Below, piece by piece: positions 50,252 to 59,439 of a stretch of 64,000 nucleotides of DNA. This stretch comes from Natrinema pellirubrum DSM 15624 (GTDB lineage Archaea; Halobacteriota; Halobacteria; Halobacteriales; Natrialbaceae), in NCBI RefSeq assembly GCF_000230735.2, contig NC_019962.1:2356001-2420000 (forward strand), given 5' to 3'. Each line of letters begins with the position of its first letter. Position 1 is the first letter of the stretch. The notes under the pieces were generated by a model, which was not told the DNA's origin, searched no databases, and saw nothing but the letters and a program-made list of their open reading frames with translations. A program made the translations under genes and the position numbers.

Positions 50252-50430
50252 TATCGGCGGTCCGCGTTCCGCCCGCCCACGGAGCCGGCCGTCTCTCGGA
50301 CGGTAACCGACGACGAGCGTTTGCTTGTCCGTCGTTCGACAGCGTCGCTCTCGAGTATGACTCACCACTGCCGGGTGCCCGCGGCCGTTTCGCGAGCCAC
50401 GAGCCGCGAGTTCTCACGCCGGCGGGGAAC

Positions 50431-51729
50431 TCACTCCTCTTCCGGCGGCTCGTCGGTAGCCGCCCGCTCGGTCGGCGGCCGGGGCTGGTCGGGTGGCACG
50501 TCCGTGTCCGCCATCCCGTGTCGCTCCGACGACCGATCCGATTCGGTCCCCTCGCCGCGATCGATACCGCCCTGCTCACGCTCGCCCCGATCGGTGTCGG
50601 CCCGTCGTGCGTACTGCTCCCGAATCCGACCCTGCTCGGTCCGTCCCGGTCCCGGCACCGACTGTCCCCCCTCCGTCGGTCGGTCGTCCGCTCGAGCGGC
50701 GTGTGATCGATCGCCGCCCCCCATCGACTCGCCGGACTGGCCGTGTCCCCGCTGTGAGTCGGCCGTCGGTCGTCGCTGCGGTTCTCGCGGCTGTCCTGGT
50801 CGCCTTCCCTGTTGGCCCCGTTCGATCCCGGTCGACGACGGACCCCGCTGGGACTCCTGTGGGGCCCCGGTTTCGTCCCCCTGTGGCCGCCCCTCAGTCA
50901 CTCGAGAGCCCTCCGACGGCGACGGATTCGGCGCGGCCGACAGCGGCCGCTGCTGGTACTCGGCCGTCCCCGTCGATTCGTCGCCGTATTCCTGTGGCGT
51001 GACCCATTCCCCGGTCTCGGGATCTGCCTCGCCGGGTCGGGCGGACTGCTGGGGCCACTGTGACTGGGAGCGACCGCTCGGGGCCTGTCGGCTGCGTTGC
51101 TGTTGGTTCGATTGCTGTCCGGCCATCGACTGGAACGAGCGTTGCTGGCCGCTCATGGGCTGTTGGGGCGACCGTTGCCCGCCGGTGGGCTGGCGGTCGG
51201 TCGGCGGTCGGTTGCTTCCCATCGACCGGTACTGGCCGGTCGGCTGGCGTCCGCCCATCGACTGCTGACTCGGCTGTGGCTGCTCGCCTATCGACTGGTT
51301 GGTCGGCCGCTGGCGTCGCTCCATCGTCCCGCCGCGTTCCCCGCCTCCCTGCTGGCCCTGATACGCCTGCCCGCTCGAGTACCCCGTGCCGGCGGCACCG
51401 GGGGTTCCGGGATGGGTAACTGCCCGGGTCCCCGCTTCCATCGCGTCTTCCATCTCCGGCACGATCGCCTCCATCCCCTCGAGATAGCGCTCCATCATCG
51501 AGGCGGTGAACTGCGGCCCCGGCGCGCTCTCGAACATCGACTGGGTCATCTCCATCCCCTGTCGCTGGGCGCTTTCACCCCACTCGAGGGCACTCAGTGT
51601 CATCTCCGCCATGTTCCGCTGGAGGTCGATCAACCGCTCCATGGTCTGTTGACTCCGTTCGATTGTCGACTCCGCCATCCGCTCCGTATCGGTGGATTGC
51701 TGGCTCTGATGGTCTCTCATCGTATGCAC
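50431..51729 (-). CDS. Gln/Gly/Arg-rich disordered protein with phasin-like helical N-terminus
   Basis: Encodes 432 residues. The first 105 (QQTMERLIDLQRNMAEMTLS; ESAPGPQFTASMMERYLEGME) look like a helical, Met/Gln/Glu-rich coiled region similar in style to phasin-type proteins. From about residue 115 onward the sequence is low complexity: Gln, Gly, Ser, Pro and Arg in imperfect QPTGQ, SMGG and QQS repeats, turning more charged (Arg/Glu/Asp) near the end. Such composition is unusual for a haloarchaeon and suggests a flexible or condensate-forming protein, which is inference. A TATA-like CTTTATTTGC lies about 60 bases upstream (about 51789). No enzyme domain is seen. Confidence 0.7.
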   Translation of the reverse strand: MHTMRDHQSQQSTDTERMAESTIERSQQTMERLIDLQRNMAEMTLSALEWGESAQRQGMEMTQSMFESAPGPQFTASMMERYLEGMEAIVPEMEDAMEAGTRAVTHPGTPGAAGTGYSSGQAYQGQQGGGERGGTMERRQRPTNQSIGEQPQPSQQSMGGRQPTGQYRSMGSNRPPTDRQPTGGQRSPQQPMSGQQRSFQSMAGQQSNQQQRSRQAPSGRSQSQWPQQSARPGEADPETGEWVTPQEYGDESTGTAEYQQRPLSAAPNPSPSEGSRVTEGRPQGDETGAPQESQRGPSSTGIERGQQGRRPGQPREPQRRPTADSQRGHGQSGESMGGGDRSHAARADDRPTEGGQSVPGPGRTEQGRIREQYARRADTDRGEREQGGIDRGEGTESDRSSERHGMADTDVPPDQPRPPTERAATDEPPEEE

Positions 51730-51998
51730 CTGAGGACGCGGTTACCGTCGTCGCTCCTCGGTCACGGGAGAGCGCGACCGAGACGCAAATAAAGGGCGGC
51801 GTCAGTTCCGATCCGAAGCCCGACCCCAATCGTTCGTAACTCCGAAACTCGGGTGACTGGCGACGTAATCGAGAACGGCCGAGAAACGCGACTAGTATGG
51901 CGTAATAGCGTCCAACGGTGCTGTACAAACGCGTAATCGTTCGTTAGGAGTGGCGAGCCGAGCATCGTCGCCCCCTCGGACTCGAGCGGAATCGCTGG

Positions 51999-52841
51999 TT
52001 ACGCGTCCGGATCGCCGGGTTCGCCGTGGGTCACGCCCTCACGTTCGTCGGCCTGCATCCGGCGCAACGCGGCGCGGCCCTTGCTCGCGTCGTAGCCGAA
52101 GAAGACTCCCTCGGCGTACTCCTCGGCGACCTCGAGGGCGTGAATCAGGTTCTCGACGTCAATGTTTACCGCGTACAACTCGATATTAAAGGGCGTCTCG
52201 AGGGCGCTCTCGAACCCCTTCGCGATCGTCTCGAGCCAGTAGGTCGTCCCGTAGGCGGTATCGTACAGCGGGACGACGAACTCGTCGACGTGTTCGGCGA
52301 CGGCCTCGAGGTCGATGCCGGCGCGCTCGTAGAGGTGGCCGGGATAGGGATCGGGATACAGCGTCATGTAGACGGTCCCGGGGATGCGGTCGGCGGCTTC
52401 GGCGACGAACTCCGTGATGACGCTGGCCCGCCAGTCCATGCGGTCGTCGTACTCGCTTTCGGCGAAGGCCTGCTCGCAGACGCCACACCGGCAGTATTCC
52501 GCGCGGGGAAAGCCGATGTCGTCGAGGCGGACGTCTTCGTTTTCGGCGACGCAGTCGTCGATGACCTCGAACAGGCCCTGCCGGTAGTCCTTACGGGAGG
52601 GACAGATATACGCCCAGTCGAAATAGGACCGTTCGCGGTCGGCGGGGCGGCCCATGTCGTCGACGGGGACCAGCGACGGGTCGGCGTCGGCGGCGGCGTT
52701 GTCGCCGAAACACGAGACCATGTTCACCCCGTCTTCGATCGGTTCGGCGGACCGGCCGGTCACGTCCTTGACTTCGTAGAAGCCGCGGTCGAACTCCGGC
52801 CACCGTACTTCCTCGGCGTTACGGGTGACGACGCCGTACAT
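51999..52841 (-). CDS. Conserved-looking haloarchaeal protein, TIM-barrel-like, unknown
   Basis: Encodes 280 residues. The sequence alternates strands and helices in a way that suggests a glycosidase-like barrel (SYFDWAYICPSRKDYRQGL; TVYMTLYPDPYPGHLYERAG; EGVFFGYDASKGRAALRRM). RAEYCRCGVCEQAF contains three Cys as C-x-C-x2-C, with another Cys in VSCFGDN and in YICPS, so metal binding is possible. No signal peptide or membrane segment is seen. Function is unknown. It runs in the same direction as the pyrimidine genes on the minus strand but is separated from them by a 37-residue small gene. Confidence 0.75.
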   Translation of the reverse strand: MYGVVTRNAEEVRWPEFDRGFYEVKDVTGRSAEPIEDGVNMVSCFGDNAAADADPSLVPVDDMGRPADRERSYFDWAYICPSRKDYRQGLFEVIDDCVAENEDVRLDDIGFPRAEYCRCGVCEQAFAESEYDDRMDWRASVITEFVAEAADRIPGTVYMTLYPDPYPGHLYERAGIDLEAVAEHVDEFVVPLYDTAYGTTYWLETIAKGFESALETPFNIELYAVNIDVENLIHALEVAEEYAEGVFFGYDASKGRAALRRMQADEREGVTHGEPGDPDA

Positions 52842-52887
52842 ACCTCAGTGTCCGGCCCCGCACCCGTAAGCCGTTCGGAATCGAGCG

Positions 52888-53001
52888 CTATTCTTCGGTC
52901 GGTTCGTAGTCGACTTCGACCTCCGAGGAGCCGCCGAAGGCGACCTTGTAGAGGACGGCGATGACGAACAGGGCGAGTACGACTTTGACGGTACGTGACA
53001 T
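52888..53001 (-). CDS. 37-residue single-helix membrane protein
   Basis: A short gene beginning MSRTVKVVLALFVIAVLYKV, one membrane helix, then GGSSEVEVDYEPTEE. It is supported by a natural start, a complete helix, an acidic tail typical of haloarchaeal proteins, and an AT-rich palindromic element 24 bases upstream. It could be a subunit or regulator of a membrane complex, but there is no direct clue. Confidence 0.55.
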   Translation of the reverse strand: MSRTVKVVLALFVIAVLYKVAFGGSSEVEVDYEPTEE

Positions 53002-53024
53002 GTACGGGGGAGAATACGCCCGGC

Positions 53025-53040
53025 GAATACTTAGGTATTC
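53025..53040. promoter_or_regulatory. 16-base palindrome upstream of the 37-residue gene
   Basis: GAATAC-TTAG-GTATTC, perfect 6-base arms, 24-39 bases before the ATG at 53001, where the TATA region is expected. It may be a promoter-operator or a hairpin ending the pyrBI transcript, which stops at 53087. Confidence 0.4.
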
Positions 53041-53086
53041 TGGATAGTGATCCGGACGTGAAAATCCGACGCCGAGCGGGCGGCGG

Positions 53087-53575
53087 TTACGTCTCGATCA
53101 GCGAGGCGATCTCCTCGCGGACGATCGTCTCGCAGTACGAACAGCGGACGCCGTCCTCGAGGACGGTAAACCGTGAGGTGACGGGCTCGTCGCCGGTCGT
53201 AATACAGCCGGCGTTGGGACACGAGAGGACACCTTCGACGACGTCGGGGCGTTCGACGCGGTGTTTCTCGACGACGTCGTAGTCGCGGACGATGTTGATC
53301 GTCGCGTCGGGCGCGATCAGCGAGAGGACGTCGACCTCGTCCTGACTGAGTTCGCGACCCTCGACCTTGACGATGTCCTTGCGTGCGAACCGGTTGGAGG
53401 GAACGTTCATCCCGACCGAGACCTCCTCGCCGTTGGTCCCGTCGATGCCGAGTATCGCGAGGACGTTCAGTGCCTGTCCGCCGCGGACGTGATCGATGAC
53501 GGTCCCGTCACGGATCTTGCTGACCCGCAGTTCGTGGTCGTCGTTACCGTCGTGGTGGTCGTGATCGTTACTCAT
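53087..53575 (-). CDS. pyrI: Aspartate carbamoyltransferase regulatory chain
   Basis: A 162-residue PyrI, which binds nucleotides and regulates PyrB in the first committed pyrimidine step. The nucleotide-binding domain is present ([20 protein letters not shown]), then [20 protein letters not shown], and the C-terminal zinc domain with CPNAGC and CSYC. A His/Asp-rich N-terminus ([11 protein letters not shown]) is unusual and may bind metal. The ATG at 53575 overlaps the pyrB stop by eight bases, so the two are translationally coupled. Transcription is leftward. Confidence 0.95.
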   Translation of the reverse strand: MSNDHDHHDGNDDHELRVSKIRDGTVIDHVRGGQALNVLAILGIDGTNGEEVSVGMNVPSNRFARKDIVKVEGRELSQDEVDVLSLIAPDATINIVRDYDVVEKHRVERPDVVEGVLSCPNAGCITTGDEPVTSRFTVLEDGVRCSYCETIVREEIASLIET

Positions 53576-54512
53576 CGGTCTCACCTCGAATCCCACGGTC
53601 GTCGCTCAACAACAGGTCCAACAGCGCCATTCGGACCGGGACCCCGTTGTGTGCCTGGTCGAAGTAGGCCGCGTAGTCGGTATCGTCGATCTCCGGGGCG
53701 ATCTCGTCGACCCGCGGCAGCGGATGCATCACGGTCAGGTCGTCGCTTGCGGCCTCGAGGGTCTCGGCGTCGATCTGGTACTCGCCGGCGACCTTCTGGT
53801 ACTCGTTCTCGTCGGGGAACCGCTCGCGCTGGATCCGGGTCACGTAGAGGACGTCCAGCGAGGGCAAGACCCCCTCGAGCGACTCGTGTTCCTTGATCCC
53901 CGTCCCGTCCTGTCGCTGGTGGAGGTCGTAGACGACCTCGCGGGGCAACTGCAGACTCTCCGGACTGATGAAGTGTTGCTGGGTCTCGAAGTTCGTCAGC
54001 GCGTGGGCCAACGAGTGGACGGTCCGGCCGTATTTGAGATCGCCCATGATGCCGATCGTCAGGTCGTCCAGGCCGGCGTTTTCCCGGATGGTGTAGAGAT
54101 CGAGCATCGTCTGGGTCGGGTGATGACCCGCGCCGTCGCCCGCGTTCAGCAGCGGGACGTCGACGAACTCGCTGGCCATCGTCGCCGCCCCCTGCTTGGG
54201 ATGGCGCAGGACCAAGGCGTCGGTATAGCCCTCGATGACACGGACGGTGTCGGCCAGCGTCTCCCCTTTCTTCACGCTCGAGGATTCGACCGAACCCATG
54301 TCGACGACGTCGCCGCCGAGCCGTTTCATCGCAGTCTCGAAGCTCATCTTCGTCCGCGTACTCGGCTCGAAAAAGAGCAATCCGAGCAGCGTGTTCGCGT
54401 GGCGATCGGCGACCGCCGACGGGTCGGCGTCGATCTCGGCCGCGCGGTCGAGTACCGTCTCGATGTCTCCCCGCGAGAGTTGTTTGCTCGTGATGAGGTG
54501 ATCGTGGCGCAT
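53568..54512 (-). CDS. pyrB: Aspartate carbamoyltransferase catalytic chain
   Basis: A 314-residue PyrB that joins carbamoyl phosphate and aspartate. [20 protein letters not shown] is the carbamoyl-phosphate site (STRT), HPKQGAA and [13 protein letters not shown] supply the later active-site His and Gln, and LPRVDEI marks the aspartate-binding loop. Length is normal. The ATG at 54512 begins at the conserved N-terminus ([16 protein letters not shown]); upstream in-frame codons belong to the leader. It is followed by pyrI, and the divergent KaiC-like gene begins 153 bases away, so the region between holds both promoters. Confidence 0.96.
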   Translation of the reverse strand: MRHDHLITSKQLSRGDIETVLDRAAEIDADPSAVADRHANTLLGLLFFEPSTRTKMSFETAMKRLGGDVVDMGSVESSSVKKGETLADTVRVIEGYTDALVLRHPKQGAATMASEFVDVPLLNAGDGAGHHPTQTMLDLYTIRENAGLDDLTIGIMGDLKYGRTVHSLAHALTNFETQQHFISPESLQLPREVVYDLHQRQDGTGIKEHESLEGVLPSLDVLYVTRIQRERFPDENEYQKVAGEYQIDAETLEAASDDLTVMHPLPRVDEIAPEIDDTDYAAYFDQAHNGVPVRMALLDLLLSDDRGIRGETDE

Positions 54513-54629
54513 TCGTTCGTGTAGGCTGTGGCGTGCCCCTTGAATCTCTCCATTCGACGACGGGCCCCCGAACCGGTCGGGAGACGCCCGCGTCGACGGT
54601 TGTTTTCGAGTCAGTAACCTAAGGAAAAG

Positions 54630-54639
54630 TGTTATACAG
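54630..54639 (+). promoter_or_regulatory. TATA region of the RecA/KaiC-like gene
   Basis: TGTTATACAG, in AT-rich sequence, lies 27-36 bases before the ATG at 54666 and predicts a short or absent leader. Confidence 0.5.
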
Positions 54640-54665
54640 ATACTACAGCAATTGGTCACAACTGT

Positions 54666-55292
54666 ATGGTCGGCCGGCTAGACACTGGGATCGACGTCCT
54701 TGACCGGAAACTCGACGGTGGGCTCCCCCCGGGGTGTATCGTCGCGTACACCGCCGAGCCGGCCAGCCAGTCCGAACTCCTCCTCTACGAACTCACGGCC
54801 GCCCGCGGCACGCTGTATCTCACCACTGAGCGCGACGACGACGCCGTCCGTCACGCCATCGAGACCTCGCCTTCCTCGGTCGGCAGCCCGACGGTCAGGC
54901 ACGTCACCGGTGAGGACACCCTCGAGGAGGCGACCCGACTCATCGGCGCCTTGCCCGACGGCGCGAACCTCATCATCGATACGATGGACGTCCTCGAGCG
55001 CTGTGACACCGACGAGTACATCGCCTTCCTCAACGAACTCAAGTCGCACATGCTGGAGACGGGCAGCATCGCCGTCCTCCACTGTCTGAAAGGGGAGGAC
55101 GAGCCCCCGAACCGATCCCGGACCTACCACGCCGCCGACGCCGTCTTCGACCTGCGGACCGAGATCTCGGGGACCGAACTCGAGAACCACCTCACGATCC
55201 CGAAGTTCCGCGGCGGGAGCCAGCCGACCGACGCGATCAAGCTCGAACTCACCGAGGAAGTGGCGATCGACACGAGCCGCGATATCGCCTGA
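54666..55292 (+). CDS. RecA/KaiC-like superfamily protein lacking Walker A
   Basis: Encodes 208 residues with the RecA/KaiC fold order: [24 protein letters not shown] at the start, [11 protein letters not shown] as a Walker B-like strand, then [10 protein letters not shown]. The segment where KaiC-type proteins carry GxxGxGKT reads [17 protein letters not shown] here, without Gly-Lys-Thr, so ATP hydrolysis is unlikely. Halobacteria have such HTR-like degenerate members near signalling genes. It may act as a binding or regulatory protein, which is inference. It is divergent from pyrB. Confidence 0.85.
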   Translation: MVGRLDTGIDVLDRKLDGGLPPGCIVAYTAEPASQSELLLYELTAARGTLYLTTERDDDAVRHAIETSPSSVGSPTVRHVTGEDTLEEATRLIGALPDGANLIIDTMDVLERCDTDEYIAFLNELKSHMLETGSIAVLHCLKGEDEPPNRSRTYHAADAVFDLRTEISGTELENHLTIPKFRGGSQPTDAIKLELTEEVAIDTSRDIA

Positions 55293-55467
55293 GTCCGGCT
55301 GCCCGGCCGATTCCTACCCCTCCTGCGGGGCATCGTCCTGTACCTCGGCTTCGCTCGTCGATCCGACACTCCGCCCTCTCTTCGGCGGTTACGCACGCAA
55401 AAAAGTCGATCCGTACATGCTCGTTGTCCGTCGGTAACGACCGGTGAGCGGCCGGGTCCGCGTCGGT

Positions 55468-56412
55468 TTACTCTTCTGCGCCTTCGAGTTCGTCGACGAT
55501 CTCGTCGGCGTCGACGTCGGCGTCCTCGAGGGCCTCCTCGATGTCGCCGCCGCCCATACCGCCCATGCCGCCCATCATACCGCCCATGCCCATGCCACCC
55601 ATGCCGTCGATGACTTCCTGGACGATGACGCGGTCGACGCCGACCTTCTCGATGATGTCCTGCCCGATCTGCTGTTTGCCCATCATCCACTGCTGGTTCA
55701 TGGTCATCTGGGGCGTGGCCTCGAGGTAGAGCGTCTCCTTCTCGACCGTTTCGGTCTCGAATTCGGGCTCAGCGTCCTCGTCGTCCTCGTCGGGTTCGAC
55801 GGGGACCTCTTCTTCGACCTCGTCGGTCTCGATCCAGAGTTCGGGCTCCATCCCGAGGTACATCTCGAAGAGACCGGCGGCCTGCTGTTCGCGGTCGTCG
55901 ACTTCCTCGACGATCGTGTACTCGTACTCGACGTCCTCGCCGGCCAGCGGGTGGTTGAAGTCGACGCGGGCGCGGCCGCCGATGATCGTGCTGATGTAGC
56001 CCTGCTGGCCCTCGATCTGCACGTTCGCGCCGGGGTAGCGGTCGTCCTCGTCGATCTTCTCGGCGCTGACCGTCTGGACGTCGTCGGGGTCGTATTCGCC
56101 GAAGGCGTCCTCGGCGGGGACGGTCACGGTGCCGGCGTCGCCGGGCTCGGAGCCGACGATGTCGTCCTCGACGGCCTCGAAGATGTGGCCCTCGCCGACG
56201 ACGATCGTTCGGGGCTTGAACTCCTGGCCCTGCTCGTCAACGCCCTCTTCCTCGGCGACCTCGGGGTCGGTCGTGTCGACCAACTGGTCGTCCTCGACAG
56301 TGTAGGCGGTGTACTCGAGTTCGACGAAGTCGCCCTCTTGGAGTCCGTCGGCTACTTCTTCGTCGACGTCATCGGCCTGCTCGTCTGGCTCGGCTTCTTG
56401 TTCCTCAGTCAT
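55468..56412 (-). CDS. SlyD-like FKBP peptidyl-prolyl isomerase with Gly-Met-rich tail
   Basis: Encodes 314 acidic residues. The N-terminal FKBP/SlyD part (GDFVELEYTAYTVEDDQLVDTT, then IVVGEGHIFEAVEDDIVG and VDFNHPLAGEDVEYEYTI) catalyses prolyl cis-trans isomerisation and acts as a chaperone. An acidic linker and helical region follow, then residues about 270-290 have a Gly-Met repeat (MGGMGMGGMMGGMGGMGG), similar to GroEL and thermosome tails. The ATG at 56412 has a TATA-like element about 22-30 bases upstream (minus strand CTTAAATG, about 56434-56441). The gene is divergent from the CYTH gene. Confidence 0.9.
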   Translation of the reverse strand: MTEEQEAEPDEQADDVDEEVADGLQEGDFVELEYTAYTVEDDQLVDTTDPEVAEEEGVDEQGQEFKPRTIVVGEGHIFEAVEDDIVGSEPGDAGTVTVPAEDAFGEYDPDDVQTVSAEKIDEDDRYPGANVQIEGQQGYISTIIGGRARVDFNHPLAGEDVEYEYTIVEEVDDREQQAAGLFEMYLGMEPELWIETDEVEEEVPVEPDEDDEDAEPEFETETVEKETLYLEATPQMTMNQQWMMGKQQIGQDIIEKVGVDRVIVQEVIDGMGGMGMGGMMGGMGGMGGGDIEEALEDADVDADEIVDELEGAEE

Positions 56413-56500
56413 ACGTTGTACGTCCGCCCGTCCACATTTAAGTACGACGTTTTCGGGCGAGAGCGACCGATTCTTACGATCCCCCTGCGTCGACTCGAGC

Positions 56501-57043
56501 ATGTACGAGGTCGAAGTAAAGGTCCCCGCCGACCTCGCGGCCGTCCGTGAGCGGCTCGTGGCCCTCGAGGCGACGCCCGAGGGTGCGGTCGTGCAGGTCG
56601 ATACCTACTACGACGCGCCCCATCGGGCGTTCGTCGAGACCGACGAGGCGTTGCGGATCCGGTCGGAGCGACCCGAAGACGGCGAGGCGGAGACCCGCAT
56701 CACCTACAAGGGGCCGCTCGTCGACGACGAGTCCAAGACCCGCGAGGAGGTCGAGACCGCCGTCGCGGACGGCGAGAAGGTCGACGCGATCCTGACGAAC
56801 CTCGGCTTCGAGCCCGCCGCGACGGTCCGGAAAGAGCGCGAGCGGTTCTCGCTCGAGGGGTATACCGTCACCCTCGATTCGGTCGCCGACGTCGGCGACT
56901 ACGTCGAGGTCGAGACCGAACTCGAGTCCGAAGCGGAACTCGAGTCCGCCCGTGAGGGGGCCTACGACGTCCTCGAGCGGCTGGGGCTGGATCCCGACGA
57001 GCAGCTCCGAACGTCGTATCTCGGCCTGTTGCTCGAGTCCTGA
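56501..57043 (+). CDS. CYTH domain protein (class IV adenylate cyclase/ThTPase-like)
   Basis: A 180-residue CYTH (CyaB-type) protein. The N-terminal EVEVKVP matches the family ExExK signature, followed by VDTYYDAPHRAF and a strand-rich tunnel (ALRIRSER; TRITYKGPLVD; RKERERFSLEGYTVTLDSV; YVEVETELES). CYTH enzymes hydrolyse thiamine triphosphate or polyphosphate, or cyclise ATP; archaeal activities are mixed, so the substrate is unassigned. The ATG is at 56501, divergent from the FKBP gene. Confidence 0.9.
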   Translation: MYEVEVKVPADLAAVRERLVALEATPEGAVVQVDTYYDAPHRAFVETDEALRIRSERPEDGEAETRITYKGPLVDDESKTREEVETAVADGEKVDAILTNLGFEPAATVRKERERFSLEGYTVTLDSVADVGDYVEVETELESEAELESAREGAYDVLERLGLDPDEQLRTSYLGLLLES

Positions 57044-57111
57044 GAGAGTACGAAAGCGACGCCGGCGAATCCATAACCTACAGGCATTTTACGGCCCGTA
57101 TCTGTTTCCGC

Positions 57112-57120
57112 AAGTTATAC
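57112..57120 (+). promoter_or_regulatory. TATA element of the S-adenosylmethionine synthetase gene
   Basis: AGTTATACG, 26-34 bases before the ATG at 57146, consistent with a leaderless or nearly leaderless mRNA. Confidence 0.5.
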
Positions 57121-57145
57121 GAACGCGGTCCGTCAAGAACCGCCA

Positions 57146-58351
57146 ATGAGCGAGCGGAACATCCGTATCGAATCCATCGACCGGCAGGCGGTCGAGGATC
57201 AGGAGGTCGAAATCGTCGAACGAAAGGGAATCGGTCACCCCGACTCCATCTGTGATGGCATCGCCGAGAGCGTCGCCGGGGCGCTTGCCCGCGAGTATCT
57301 GGACCGCGTCGGCGAAGTACTGCACTTCAACACCGACGAGACCCAGCTCGTCGCGGGCGAGGCCGCGCCCGCCTTCGGCGGCGGCGAGGTCGTCGACCCG
57401 ATCTATCTACTGATCGTCGGCCGCGCGACCAAACACTACGAGGGCCAGACGATTCCCGCCGAGACGATCGCGCTGCGAGCGGCGCGGGAGTACCTCGAGG
57501 CAAACATCCCGCAACTGACCGTCGGCGAGGACGTCGTCGTCGACGTCAAGCTCGGCGAGGGCAGCGGCGATCTGCAGGAGGTCTTCGGCGAGGACGAAGT
57601 CAGCGTCCCGATGGCAAACGACACCAGCTTCGGTGTCGGCCACGCGCCGCTGACCGAGACGGAGCAGATCGTCCTCGAGGCCGAGCGACGGCTGAACGGC
57701 GAGTACGCCGACGAACACCCCGAACTCGGGCCGGACGTGAAGATCATGGGCAAACGCGAGGGCGACGAGATCGACGTCACCGTCGCGGCCGCGATGGTCG
57801 ACGAGTACGTCGCCGATCTCGACGAGTACGTCGAGGCAGTCGAGTCGGTTCGCGAGTTCGTCGACGGCGTCGCACGCGACCACACCGATCGCGCGGTCGA
57901 CGTCCACGTCAACACGGCCGACGACTACGACGAGGGGTCGATCTATCTCACGGTGACGGGCACCTCCGCCGAACAGGGCGACGACGGCTCCGTCGGTCGC
58001 GGCAACCGCGCCAACGGACTCATCACGCCGAACCGCTCGATGTCGATGGAAGCGACCAGCGGCAAGAACCCGGTCAATCACATCGGGAAGATCTACAACC
58101 TGCTCTCGACGGCGATCGCCGAGGAGGTCGTCGGCGAGGTCGACGGCATCCGCGACCTGCGCGTGCGACTGCTCTCCCAGATCGGCCGGCCGATCGACCA
58201 GCCCCACGTCGCCGACGTTCAGGTCGTTACCGACGACGGCGTCTCGGTCGCGGACGTCGAGGACGACGTCGCGGCCATCGTCGACGCGGAACTCGCCGAC
58301 GTCACCGGGATCACGCGCAGCGTGATCGAGGGCGAACTCTCGACGTTCTGA
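57146..58351 (+). CDS. mat: Archaeal S-adenosylmethionine synthetase
   Basis: A 401-residue archaeal-type methionine adenosyltransferase, which makes S-adenosylmethionine from methionine and [22 protein letters not shown] (about residue 26), [15 protein letters not shown], and the glycine-rich [19 protein letters not shown] are diagnostic of the archaeal MAT family, which differs from bacterial MetK. Length and motif order are normal. It stands alone after the CYTH gene with a TATA element near 57112 and provides the SAM used by radical SAM and methyltransferase enzymes. Confidence 0.96.
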   Translation: MSERNIRIESIDRQAVEDQEVEIVERKGIGHPDSICDGIAESVAGALAREYLDRVGEVLHFNTDETQLVAGEAAPAFGGGEVVDPIYLLIVGRATKHYEGQTIPAETIALRAAREYLEANIPQLTVGEDVVVDVKLGEGSGDLQEVFGEDEVSVPMANDTSFGVGHAPLTETEQIVLEAERRLNGEYADEHPELGPDVKIMGKREGDEIDVTVAAAMVDEYVADLDEYVEAVESVREFVDGVARDHTDRAVDVHVNTADDYDEGSIYLTVTGTSAEQGDDGSVGRGNRANGLITPNRSMSMEATSGKNPVNHIGKIYNLLSTAIAEEVVGEVDGIRDLRVRLLSQIGRPIDQPHVADVQVVTDDGVSVADVEDDVAAIVDAELADVTGITRSVIEGELSTF

Positions 58352-58447
58352 GCGCGCGTCTCGATCCGAACTGCGGCCCAGTCCCGAAACCGATAGCGCC
58401 ACGTCGGATGGGTGACGTTTTGTCCACGGATCGCGTGCCGTCCGGTA

Positions 58448-59317
58448 ATGGCCCTCCGCAAGCCGTTCGACGAGCGCGCGGCAACCCACCGGGTCATCAC
58501 GCGGCAACCGTCCGGCGTCGCCGACGACGACGAGACCGGCTGGATCACCGTCGAGAACCGTGTCGTCGACGCCGTGACCTCCTTGGGAACCGCAGTCCAT
58601 CTGCGTCTCGAGGACGGGGCGGCTTCCCGATTGGACCCCGACGGACGACTGGAGCGCGTCCGCGGACCCGATCGGGTTCTCACGGGTTCCGGGACGGAGT
58701 ATCGGGCGACGCTCCCCGACGACGCCGATGTCGTCCGGTCGGTGCTGGCCGTCGATCGGGACGATACCGACGCGTGGGTCGATCGCGTGTTCTCCCTCGA
58801 GGAGTTCGTCGTCCGTACCGACACCACGTGGTATTATCGGTCGGTTCCCCATCACGCCCATATTCGGGAACTGCACGCGGACGGCTGTGACGCGCTACTG
58901 CAGGCCGTCACCGACGCACTCGAATCGGTTCCTCGCTCGACCGTCGTTCCGATCGACGGACTCGTTACGTGGCGATCGAACGGCGACCGGTACGAACTGT
59001 CGTGGGACGTACTGCGCCGGCGTGAGGGAGACACCGATCGAGACCGCTGGTCGGCGTTCGAACTAGATCGACTCCAACGTGTTCGTCCCGTCCCGAACCG
59101 CGAGGAACTCGTCCTCCGGTGGGCTCCGTCGGCCGGGGATACGTGGCCACGCCGGATTCTGCGGTACCTGCTCGATCCCGAATCGGTGGCTCCCCCGACC
59201 CGAATCGCGTTCCCCGACCGAGACACGATGCGCGCGGCTACCGACGCCCTGGGGAGGCTGCGGGAACGTCTCGAGTATTCGTACGTAATCGCCGAGTCCG
59301 AGAGCGAGCAGGGATGA
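58448..59317 (+). CDS. Hypothetical haloarchaeal protein
   Basis: Encodes 289 residues from the ATG at 58448 (MALRKPFDERAATHRVIT); an in-frame codon at 58412 would add a Cys-containing stretch that looks like leader. The sequence is acidic, rich in Arg/Asp/Glu and in strand-like segments (RVLTGSGTEYRATLPDDADV; WYYRSVPHHAHIRELH). No domain or motif is recognised. No signal or membrane segment is present. It lies between two housekeeping genes in the same direction. Confidence 0.7.
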   Translation: MALRKPFDERAATHRVITRQPSGVADDDETGWITVENRVVDAVTSLGTAVHLRLEDGAASRLDPDGRLERVRGPDRVLTGSGTEYRATLPDDADVVRSVLAVDRDDTDAWVDRVFSLEEFVVRTDTTWYYRSVPHHAHIRELHADGCDALLQAVTDALESVPRSTVVPIDGLVTWRSNGDRYELSWDVLRRREGDTDRDRWSAFELDRLQRVRPVPNREELVLRWAPSAGDTWPRRILRYLLDPESVAPPTRIAFPDRDTMRAATDALGRLRERLEYSYVIAESESEQG

Positions 59318-59439
59318 CCCCGGTACCGGCCGAGGGCCGCCACGTCGGGTGATCGCCGGGTTCGACAGATCCTTTGGCGACGACAGTGTGTAACACTGAT
59401 AGCACGTTACGAATCGGCATCCCTCGAGAACGATCATCC

